Of a stretch of 64,000 nucleotides of DNA, positions 1 through 8,748 are shown one piece after another (the first letter of the stretch is position 1; every line of letters begins with the position of its first letter). Under the pieces are notes generated by a model. It had not been told where the DNA came from, searched no databases, and worked only from the letters and a program-made list of their open reading frames with translations. This DNA comes from Entoloma clypeatum (taxonomy: Eukaryota; Basidiomycota; Agaricomycetes; Agaricales; Entolomataceae). Position numbers and translations under genes: made by a program. The DNA is taken from NCBI GenBank assembly GCA_963565915.1, contig OY751492.1, forward strand, positions 3,348,001 through 3,412,000, given 5' to 3'.

Positions 1-196
1 TGTTTCGTGTGTTGGTGGGAGAAAGCTTGGATGGACGACCACCAGAAGAGAGATTGCGATGAGGAAGAAGATTCTGAAGCACTCTGGAGACAGTTGGTTG
101 GCTGACACCCAGGTTAGAGGCAATATGACGAGTGGAGTGACCATTGGAGGCCAGAGAAAGAATGTTTTCCTTGTGGGAAGAGGAGATAGGGCGCAT
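1..196 (-). mobile_element. Tc1/mariner-type transposase, N-terminal part, cut by window edge
   Basis: Reading the minus strand from ATG 196-194 gives 65 codons with no stop up to the window edge. The product begins MRPISSSHKENILSL and contains a helix-turn-helix (STRHIASNLGVSQPTVSRVL) followed by a GGRPSKL stretch like the GRPR-type linker of Tc1 transposases. This HTH-linker order is the DNA-binding half of Tc1/mariner transposases; the DDE catalytic half would lie to the left, outside the window. No stop or frameshift is visible in this piece, so whether the copy is active cannot be judged. A Tc1-like inverted-repeat element (345-562) lies just upstream. Confidence 0.7.
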
Positions 197-344
197 GATT
201 AATTATGGAGGCTGTTGAGGTTGGATTCTTCTTATACAACTTTCCTTGACAACCCATCAGGGTTTTCTATTCAAGTTCCATCAGTAAGTCATGACAACTG
301 GTTACCATACAACCAGTGAAGCATTTGATTCTGATAATTGCCAT

Positions 345-562
345 AGGTACTCACAAAACTGATTCAATGAGTTGCTGATTTAATTTAATCATATCTCCAT
401 GGATTCTGATCTAAATCATATGATTCCTTTATATTCTGAAAGCCCTGAAGTAGGGCCTTCAATTATATACCAAAGGTTTAATTCAATTGGTATTCTTTGC
501 AGAGTTATCTTGAAGGTATTCAAAAAGCAACAAACATTGAATCAGTTTTGTGAGGCACTGTA
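345..562. repeat. MITE-like element with 20-bp perfect terminal inverted repeats
   Basis: CTCACAAAACTGATTCAATG at 350-369 is repeated as its exact reverse complement at 535-554. Reading inward, the right end is TACAGTGCCTCAC, a Tc1/mariner-like terminus beginning with TA; the left end is less well kept (TAGGTACTCAC). The roughly 210-bp AT-rich interior has no coding potential. Because a Tc1-type transposase starts just to the left, this is either a non-autonomous relative or a complex end of that element. Confidence 0.6.
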
Positions 563-630
563 CTCCACTCCTACATAATTGATATAGTAGAAACCCTTAC
601 TTGTTCCTGTGTAGATATAATAAGCAGATG

Positions 631-751
631 TGCGATGTTTTTGGGGATTTGTTTACATGTATTTGACACATTTGATGTGTGCATGATGTGCGTTATCCCA
701 TGTTGAAATGATGCATCCACCCATTACTGACCTTGCAATGAGAGGCACACA
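631..751 (-). repeat. Dispersed repeat, copy 1 (pair of 7667-7784)
   Basis: The reverse complement of this stretch aligns over almost its whole length with 7667-7784. Shared words include TGTGCCTCTCATTGC, ATGGGTGGATGC and CATCAAATGTGTCAAATA, and both end in ACATCGCA. Several CpG sites of the other copy are TpG or CpA here, so this copy looks older. Element type unknown. Confidence 0.6.
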
Positions 752-931
752 TGTTGAAAAGATTACAATATATTTATAGATTTTATTGAAAGCCTGTGTC
801 TACATGTGATCGAGGTAGAGGGGGTGCACACACACCTTTTGTCTTTTTTGGCTGGTTGTGCCTATTTGGGAAGTGGCCTATTTGGGAAGTGAAAAAGTGG
901 GTATGTAGAATGAGTGAGCAAGAAATTACCA

Positions 932-1017
932 TGGTTCTGTGGCTTAGTTGCTTAAGTTGTTAGAATAATAGTATATACTATAGAGGCTGAGAGTTCAAGT
1001 CTTACTGATGGCAAAAA
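932..1017 (+). other. tRNA-like sequence (possible SINE head)
   Basis: TGGCTTAGTTGC at 940-951 fits a pol III A box and AGTTCAAGTCT at 992-1002 fits a B box, at tRNA-like spacing. A convincing acceptor stem and cloverleaf are not visible, so this is not called as a tRNA gene. A tRNA-derived SINE or an old tRNA relic would explain it. Confidence 0.35.
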
Positions 1018-1035
1018 TCTTGCTTGGTGCTGGGC

Positions 1036-1243
1036 CCTTGGAGTTATCTGTGAAAAAGACCGGTTTAAACCGGTCTGAACCAGTCTTTGGCCAGTCTTTC
1101 AAATCTTAAAATTCGGAGAGAACCGAGAATTGGTTGTGATTGAAAACCTTAAAACTTGAGACCGTGGTCTGGTCTCAAACCGGTTCATTCGGGTCCGGTT
1201 TCGGTCTGGTTTTAGGTTCTTGAGACTGGACTTAGAAACACTA
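1036..1243. repeat. GACCGGTC-rich short element, copy A
   Basis: This stretch is dense in ACCGGT, GGTCTGG and GGTTC words in both orientations and ends in AGAAACACTA (1234-1243). The other end has AAAAAGACCGGTTTAAACC, matching the corresponding end of the copy at 7158-7365. The left boundary is placed by analogy and is uncertain. It carries no reading frame. Confidence 0.55.
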
Positions 1244-1921
1244 GTGGTTGCCCACCTGAGTTACGTACTGTGGTAGACCTTAGGGCACTAATGCCAATAC
1301 AGTGAAGATGGCCTCACCATTGCCTGATCAACAGGAAATCTTCTCTTGTGTGGCCTCAGACAAGTGTATCTCAATGCTTGACCAGGTGCAGGGGTTTGAG
1401 TAGGTGTTAAGTAGGTGAAACATCGGAGCTTTGTCAGAGTCCATCAGAGGTCGGACGTAGGACTAAGACCAGAGTGGAACTCTGGAAGTGCAGAGGAACG
1501 ATGAAGGGAAGGGACATGGCTTCAATGTATGTGTTGCACCGCCATTTGTTGGAAAAGGTGTCCCAATTTCAGGAGGTCGGAGGAGAGGTCAGAGGTGCAG
1601 AGATTCTCAGAGAGATCTCGGTGAGGGACACACTGATGTGGAAGTGGTCGGACGATGTCGGAGTTGTGACTCAGACACAGTACTGAGCTCGTCAAAGGGT
1701 AACAATGGAGGAAGAGCAGAGGATGAGGATGTCGTCGGTGTATCGTACCATGGCAAGGATCTCTGGCATGAACTGAGAGTAGAGGAGTGAACTTGGTTGA
1801 TATTTGAACTGAGGAACTACAGGTATGGTACGAGCTTAAATATCTAAATGTGATTACTTTACGGAGATGGTCAGAGTAGGTCCAGAGTTGTGGCGTAAGT
1901 TGCCAGCAACTGTATCAAACA
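1244..1921. other. No gene recognised; GGAG/TCGGA-rich stretch
   Basis: Short open frames here show no family motif. The interval from about 1440 to 1780 is rich in GTCGGAGG and CAGAG words and may be decayed retrotransposon sequence belonging with the gypsy fragment that follows. Confidence 0.4.
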
Positions 1922-2635
1922 TTGGAGATGTTCGTCAATGGACCATGTGGAAAAGGCGATGCATCAGTAAACAGGAATATGAATATGAAATGCATAAAGG
2001 CATGGAGTTATGAATATGAAATGCAAGATGGCAACGTGCAGAGATGCGGAGGTAATGGATGTCCAGAATATCGGAGGACGATCGGAGTGAATTGGAGACT
2101 CAGAGATGGATATAACACTACTAATTGGGATCTTCTTCATGGATTTTTGGGTGCTGTTGGTTATCTAGCAGACAATGTTCCAAATGCACAAACTTCTATG
2201 GGAATTCTTCATCAGTTGATGGGTGATACTGTGCCATTTTGTTGGGAGTTCATTCATCAATATGCATTCGTGGACATTAAACATCTCATTGATGAAGGTG
2301 GGGGTCATTGGTGTGTACCACTTCAGTATGGACTTGATCAAGATCCTGTGTACCTGATCACTGATGGATTGGCAGTGGGAGTCTCAGGCATTGTGGTGCA
2401 GGGGCCAGATTGGAAAATCGTGAAGGTGGCTGTATTTTATTCAGCAAAATTGGGTCCTGCTCAGCAGAACTATCCTGTCCACGAGATTGAGATGTTGGCT
2501 GGCATTGAGTCTATGTTATGCTATTGTGACATCCTGCAGGGAGTCAATGAGGACGAGCCAAAGCTCTCCTCATCAATGTGTAACGAGACTTGGTCAACTC
2601 ACAGTAGTCAACCAACAACGAAAAAGTTAACCTAG
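1922..2635 (+). pseudogene. Ty3/gypsy retrotransposon fragment (RT connection + RNase H)
   Basis: The C-terminal half of the open frame is a recognisable gypsy-type RNase H start: a strand reading DPVYLITDGLAVGVSGIVVQ, then KVAVFYSAKLGPAQQNYPVH and EIEMLAGIES. The stretch before it (GFLGAVGYLADNVPNAQ, then GDTVPFCWEF) fits the region linking reverse transcriptase to RNase H in basidiomycete gypsy elements. The RT active-site region, the rest of RNase H and the integrase are missing, and the first 60 residues show no homology I can recognise. The usual second Asp-containing motifs are not reached before the stop. This is a truncated relic, not a working gene. Confidence 0.7.
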
Positions 2636-3530
2636 AGGGACAAATGTGTCCCTCAAACAAAAGATCGTCAGTTCGACAACAAACGGCAGGTGTTGTGCCA
2701 TTCCCTGGTACCAACAAACGGTGCTACGCACCTTCATACACACTGTGTACGTGCACCCCACCATCCACCAAGGCTGCCGCATCGCAACAGCCGCCAGAAA
2801 TCCTCACCAAGGGCAGAATTGCCCTCCTCCCCCTCCGAATCGCGTTCCCCGTGAGTTTTGATGGCGGTGAGCGACTAACATTGCTTGGCACACAGCGTGC
2901 CACCATCGTTGAGCTGGTGAGAATCGAGCGATGAGAGGCGAGGCTCATGTAAAGCCTTGAACGGTGGTGGTGATCACCAAGAACCTTGTTTATCAATAAA
3001 CAATAAATGGTCAAACAAATCAACGAGGTCCTGTGACCTCACATGACCACATGACCATGCATGTTTGACAACTCAATGCGCGTCCAACAACAAGTCAAAA
3101 TTTGACTTGATGGGAGCCGCTCTGCCTCCGTTGAACCCGCGGCAACACTCGGGAGGGTCTAATGACCCCTGATTTGCTCAAAGGATCAACAAAGGTGGAG
3201 TAACTCATTCTAAATCATTCTTATTTATCCTTTTATTCTATTGGAGTCCAAAGACTCCAGATTATACCCACGACTGTGAATCTTCACAGTCAATCCTTCA
3301 AAATCTGAATTTGTTGGAGGCTACCATGACCTCCCACTCCAATCTCCTCACGCAAAGTCAAGTGAAGATCACAGCAGCAATCTTGAAGGGGGATATGTAA
3401 TGAGTGGGATTGGCATGGCCATCAGTTGGTCATTGGAGTTACCGTATTAGGCTGAGCACAGCCGCTTATGTAGAAAAAAGCCTTTGACCTTGCACAACAT
3501 TGTACAGCCAATACCAGATTTCAGGGAGGC
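2636..3530. other. Intergenic DNA with a possible polypurine tract and LTR start
   Basis: No gene recognised. AAGGGGGATA near 3387-3396 followed by TGTAATGAGTGG looks like the polypurine tract and 3' LTR start of a gypsy element, which would fit the RNase H fragment upstream. No second LTR copy is seen, so the boundary is unproven. Confidence 0.25.
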
Positions 3531-4562
3531 TTACCTTGTTCTGTGAGATTGAGGGCTTTTCATGTAACTCTTGTTACATATTGCCAATGTAATCTTTGCC
3601 TGAGTTTCAAGATCATATTCAGGAGCTGTGGTCATGACTGCAAATCGATGTTTAATGACACCAAATATCTGTTCGATAATGTTTCGGGCCTGGGCATGGC
3701 GAAGATTGAATAGCTCTTTGTAATCTTGTGGCCTAGGTATATATTCAACAATTGTACTCATGGTCATCCAAGAAAAAAGAAACATATGCTTGCGTTGCAC
3801 GGCCCCATCCTTTTAAATGATAGTGAACTCCACGGTATGGGACAAGCAATGCATCACAGCTTGGAAAACCTGCATCTGCAAGATAATATTTACCAGCAGG
3901 AATTGCAAACTTTCCATTCCGATGGGCATCTTGAAAAATACGGCTATCAGTGGCACTGCCCTCCCAACCAGAAAGCAGATAGCAGAAAAGAAGGTCAAAT
4001 CTGCATGCAGCTAAGAGATTCATTGACAGCCTGCCTTTCCGGTCACAATAGGCTGCTGCAAGGAAGCGTGGTATGAAGGCATCAATATGAGAGCCATCAA
4101 TTGCACCAAGACAGTCCTTGAAAAATGGATAGAGTTTGGGATTGTTGAGAATCTTGGGGGGAGTTGTGTTGTTTGGTGGAAGTTTCACATATCAAGTGTA
4201 AAAGGCTGGGGACACAAGTTTGTCAAGGATAATGTGGAAGTATCTGATGTCTTGTTCTCAGTAAAAGAAGAGTATAAAAATAGTTTGAATGTACTTTGAA
4301 ATAGTATCTGGGCTTCTCTGAAACCTCTCCATTGCCTCACGATTGCGTGAACCAACCCGAGCAATCCAAACAAAGATAGCAACTTGTTTCTCCATCCGAA
4401 CATGCTTCAAATGCTCCAGATTTGTGACAGCAGCCAATTCCATGACAAGATGGCGGAATACATGCCTGGCCATCCCAAAAGCATTATAAAACTGAAGTGG
4501 ATGTCCCTTGAATAGCTCGCGCAACCATGCCAGACCTGTGAGACATGGAGCCCTAGATGTAG
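3531..4562 (-). pseudogene. PIF/Harbinger transposase relic (DDE_Tnp_4 type)
   Basis: Read on the minus strand, this keeps the main landmarks of a PIF/Harbinger transposase: FKGHPLQFYNAFGMARHVF near the start, the first catalytic Asp in CLGAIDGSHI, the second in SATDSRIF, and the Glu in ARNIIEQIFGVIKHRF. An intron of about 51 nt near 4250-4302 (GTACAT to CAG) restores the frame through SKYFHIILDKLVSP. After it one in-frame TGA remains, before YVKLPP. A second shift near 3735-3790 could be an intron with a GC donor or a real frameshift. The first exon upstream is badly decayed. No terminal inverted repeats were found. A second, N-terminal fragment of this family lies at 16543-16776. Confidence 0.75.
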
Positions 4563-4565
4563 TAT

Positions 4566-4656
4566 TGATATATCAAACAATTGTAACTACAGCTTGAGCA
4601 TGATACATCATGAGTTGTCATTATAGGTCTGATATATCACAGCCTCTGATATATCA
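4566..4656. repeat. Three copies of palindrome TGATATATCA
   Basis: The perfect 10-bp palindrome occurs at 4566-4575, 4630-4639 and 4647-4656, just upstream of the Harbinger relic. Whether it belongs to the element's subterminal region is unknown. Confidence 0.5.
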
Positions 4657-4944
4657 ACTCTCCTTGTGTAGCTCTCCAGCTTCATCACACGCTGTCATCT
4701 TGGCAGTTGCTTCTCCCACCCCAGCCTGGCGGTGCAAGATTACGATCTTGGTCCCATCAAGGGATTTCTTGGCGTCTATTTTTGTCGTGGTTGATGGGTG
4801 CATGGCCTGCCGCCTGCGCAGTGCCACTCTATAATATGTTTCTCTGCAAAAGACATAAAAAAGAAAGACATATTTCTGGCTGGTTCTTGTCAACTCACAG
4901 GATCTATTGAAGGTAGCGAGGTGCGCCATGTGGAACGATGTACA

Positions 4945-5270
4945 AGGTAGTTAGTATGAGTGGATAGAGGATCAGGAATTGAATAGCTTGTTAAGCTAGA
5001 GGAGAGTTTAGAGACAACTGATGTGGTAGGAACTGGAAGAGTTCTTATCCTGCAACTACATTACAGGTCTACTATTTATACTAATATATGCGCACAAACC
5101 ATGTTGTGGTCTGTTTATGTGTTTCTACAATAAACTCACATATATAGTAACTCATGGAATGTCCCAGAGAATGACATCATAGATGATGTCCGAGATACGT
5201 CTCAATGACGTAGTGATCACATGTTGACCACATGCTGGATCCAGTAGTTCCAAGACTTCCCCTCACTTAG
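4945..5270 (-). repeat. Probable 3' LTR and polypurine tract of the copia relic
   Basis: Downstream of the copia reading frame on the minus strand, CTAAGTGAGGGGAAG (5270-5256) looks like a polypurine tract. It is followed at once by TCTTGGAACTACTGG, close to the TGTTGGAAC start of many copia LTRs. The next 300 bp include a TATA-like AGTATAAATAGTAG and end near a CTTGTACA word. No partner LTR is seen in the window, so length and end are estimates. Confidence 0.4.
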
Positions 5271-5716
5271 AAGCCGGTAATCGCTTCGTAAGTGGAGTGT
5301 AGGGCGAGATAAATGTTATGGTTGACAAACCCATGCAATGCTTAGGCAGAGAGGCTTAAGTAGCAAAGGCGGATACCAAGGTGATTGCTAGATCTGGGGA
5401 ATACATGCAATGTATGTACCCTATATATACTAGAAGGTCGAGTCATCTAGATGACTCTAGAGCGGTTCCGGTCTGACTCCAGAAGCGGACCCGGAGTAGG
5501 TGTCTATGGTAACTGCTGCGGCATGAGTCAGAGTATCTAAGTATAGTCCAATAAGTAACACGATGTCAAGGATGTGTGAGAGTAACCATCTAGATATGGT
5601 AACGATGACCATACTGTAGTGAGTAAGCGGAGGCCGGGGCCCGAATGATGTAAAAGTGAATAGTAAGCCTGAAACCAATAGATAAGATGAAACTGGCCAT
5701 TAATCAGATAAGGCCT

Positions 5717-7174
5717 CTATGTCTTGTATCTTGTCCGAGCAATCAATGCCATGGATAGTGAATCCATAACAATAAACTCTAACCCTAATTGCAAGCAGAA
5801 TTTCTCGAAGGTTACTCTTGGTAGGTTCTTCATGAACATATCCGCGGGGTTATCAGTCCTGGGAGTGAAGAAGAGCTCGACTATTTCTTCTTTGACATAC
5901 TCACGTATAGCATGGTATTGTATGTCAATGTGTTTAGTGCGTCCTTCAGTTACAGGGTTTTGCCCATTAAAGATGGACCCTTGATTATCACTGTTGATAG
6001 GGACGGGTGTCACTTTCGGAAGATGGAGCTCGCCAAACATGTTGATGAGCCATTTGCCGGTTTTAGCACAATCTGAGAGTGCCATATACTTGGCTTCCGT
6101 GGACGAGTGCGCAATTGTCTTTTGACAGTGTGATTGCCAGATGACTATGCCATCAGCAAGTTTTAGATAGAATCCCATCTGCAACTTTCTGTTAGAGGGG
6201 TCTGATGCCCAATCAGAATCTGTGTACACAGCTAGGCCGGTCATTGATGTGCCTCTAAAGCTTAAGCAATAGTCCTGCATCCCTGCAAGATACTTGCATA
6301 TGTAAAGAGACTTATCAAGATGCTCTTGGGACGGGTTGGCAGACATCTGCGACATCTTTGCGACTGCAAAGGCTATGTCGGGCCGTGTACCCAAAGATAG
6401 GTACAACAGGGATCCAATCACCCATTGGAATTGGGATCGAATTTCTGGGTTCGACTCCCCCTGGTTTGGTACCAGGTAATACCCCGTGGGTAGTGGAGTA
6501 GGAGCCAGCTTGGCATTTGTCATGCCAAAGCGCTCAAGAACCTTTTTCAGGTACGCTACTTGGTCGACTTTGATTGTATGACCTTCCTGGCGAATAGTCA
6601 TGCCATGGAATTCTTCTGCGTGACCTAGGTCTCAGCAATCCCAGATTTTCATAAACTCAGCTTTCTTCTTCTGTGCTAGGCGCTGATTGGGACCTGTGAA
6701 TAGGGAGTCGTCGACGTAAATCAAGGCGATGACCAAGTCGCCTGTCTTCCTGTCTGTGTGAACGAATACTCCGCTGTCCGAGAAGATGCAGACAAATCCG
6801 AGTGTTTTCATCAATTGGACCAATTCAATCCACCAGGCTCCTGCTGCCTGTTTAAGTCCATAGATGGCTCGTAATAAGCACAACACCATGTGTTCGCTTC
6901 CTTTCGCCACAAAGCCTTTGGGCTGCTTCATATAAATTTGTTCGTCAAGCTTCCCGTAAAGGAAAGCCGATTTGACATCAAGTGCCAAGATCACCCAGTT
7001 CTCAAGTGCAGCTAAGGCAAGAATGATTCGAATGGTTTTGTACCGAACAACCGGGGAGAATAATTCATAGAAGTTGATGCCTTCAACTTGTGAGAATCCT
7101 TTGGCAACTAATCGTGCCTTTTTGTGACCATCCGATTTGATCACAAATACCCATCGGTAGTGTTCAAAGGTTCA
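5717..7174 (-). pseudogene. Ty1/copia polyprotein fragment (reverse transcriptase + RNase H)
   Basis: One minus-strand frame covers copia reverse transcriptase (KKARLVAKGFSQVEGINFYE, then LDVKSAFLYGKLDEQIYMKQ and the active site ALIYVDDSLF). It continues through GSLLYLSLGTRPDIAFAV to RNase H (AVYTDSDWASD, HSSTEAKYMALS, DNQGSI, RTKHIDIQYHAIR). A single TGA at about 6632-6630 interrupts the frame inside the motif WDC-stop-DLG, where Arg is usual. Gag, protease and integrase are absent. The frame is cut on its 5' side near 7158-7174, where a GACCGGTC-rich short element begins. It is a truncated relic that was intact enough to suggest fairly recent decay. Confidence 0.85.
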
Positions 7175-7365
7175 GTCTACATAGACCTGAACTGGACTGG
7201 ACTGAACTGAAAAATAGACCACGTTGGACTGAACCGTGGTCTAAGGTCTATACGTTTTAGAAAATTTAGACTGCAGTTCAGTCTAGATTTTTTTTTTGAC
7301 TTAGACCGCAAAAGGACCGGTCTAAACAGGTCTAGACCGGTCTTTTTGCCCTTTGGAATACACCT
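7158..7365. repeat. GACCGGTC-rich short element, copy B
   Basis: It begins TAGTGTTCAAAGGTTCAGTC at 7158 and ends CCTTTGGAATACACCT, an imperfect inverted match to its own start. The interior carries inverted GACCGGTCTAGACCGGTC words and an A/T-rich middle. It lies against the truncated 5' side of the copia relic. No 8-bp target duplication is recognisable. Confidence 0.6.
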
Positions 7366-8412
7366 CCAACCCCCCCCTAATATTCTACAATTTTTGGAGA
7401 TTTTTCAGTAATCTGCATAATATTCTAGATATTTATAGTCCAATTTCATTGGTCTAAGGCTTGTTTTGAAGCTACAACTGAGTGGAATACATTTCTAGCT
7501 TGTATATAAACTCTTGCTCAGAGTCACAAAGGTTAAGAATTGAGTGAAACATGGTGAAAACATAGCTAAAACATATGATTACAGTGTTATTTTTTTGTAT
7601 CTGTGTTTACAGTGCTATTTTTGTTGTATCTGTACTATTATTACTGTGTTATTTTTGTAATATCTGTGTGCCTCTCATTGCGGAGCGAGCAATGGGTGGA
7701 TGCGTCGATTCGACGTTGGATGATGCGCGACACGCGTGCATCAAATGTGTCAAATATATGTAAACAAACTCAAAAAACATCGCATTTCTCCTTAATATGG
7801 CTACACAGGAGCAGGTAAGCTTACAGACTATATCAATTATGTACCAGAGTATCATATGTCAGTAAATATGTATTTATTTCATGAATTTTCGCCACAGATT
7901 TGAGCATATAGCGATGCGACGCTTTACACCAAACAACAGTAAACAATGTGCAAATGCATCGCGCAGGCGCGTGCGGTGCCTTCCTCATGATCCAATAATA
8001 GTTTAACATGATAGAACTCATCAATATATATGTATTCACCTTCTGAAACAGCTTGTATAATTTTTAGATCTCTAGATAAGATAGAAATGATGAAATGTGC
8101 ATATTTCAGTAAAAGTGTTATATCTCCATAATGAATGCACCAAATTTGAAAAACAGATGTGCTGTGAGGTCCCCTGAATGAGGAGAATCCAAAGCTGAAA
8201 CAAAAATATTTGGTCAAATTTTCGACCTATTTTGCTTCTATTCACCTTATTAAGTCTTTGGGCTTGATTTGAATGGTCTGAGTGGATTTACATACAATGT
8301 TACAATGGTATATATACAGTACATATAGACTACAGTGGTTGTGGAAGGGAGGAAGTAAGAAAAGGTTGTTTTTGTGTTTGAGAAAACCCATGGTGATGCA
8401 TTGTTTATCACG
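7366..8412. other. AT-rich repeat-derived DNA, no gene seen
   Basis: The interval about 7580-7660 holds three diverged tandem copies of a roughly 28-bp unit (ACAGTGTTATTTTT...TATCTGTG). A dispersed repeat copy occupies 7667-7784. The rest shows no coding motif. The end abuts the LINE target-site duplication. Confidence 0.45.
7667..7784 (+). repeat. Dispersed repeat, copy 2 (pair of 631-751)
   Basis: It aligns in inverted orientation with 631-751 over about 118 bp. This copy keeps more CpG sites (for example GCGTCGATTCGACG), which are TpG or CpA in the other copy. Confidence 0.6.
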
Positions 8413-8428
8413 ATTTACAGTGTGTTTT
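8413..8428 (+). repeat. LINE target-site duplication, 3' side
   Basis: ATTTACAGTGTGTTTT here is identical to 15084-15099. The last four T overlap the poly(T) tract, so the certain duplication is 12 bp (8413-8424). Confidence 0.85.
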
Positions 8429-8748
8429 TTTTTTTTTTTTTTTTTTTTTGTCAACAATTTATATAGCGGTATACTAGGGGTACAGTCCGCTTGACATAGA
8501 GTGAACTACATCGATCCGAGGATCTACGTACGCATGAAGAACAAGCGGCGCAAAGCTCCGTCGAGCTGATAAGTCCTCGCGCCAGGACAGGGGAGTCTGT
8601 TATAAACAAACATGTTAGTATGCGCACCCGAAAATTCGGCCGCACGATACAAGAGCACTCCAACCTTGTGAGGTTGGCCGTTGGCGGCGCTGGGGGGTAT
8701 CTGCGCCCTACCCACCAAAGAAGCGCCTGTGCGGTTCTTATCCTTCGA

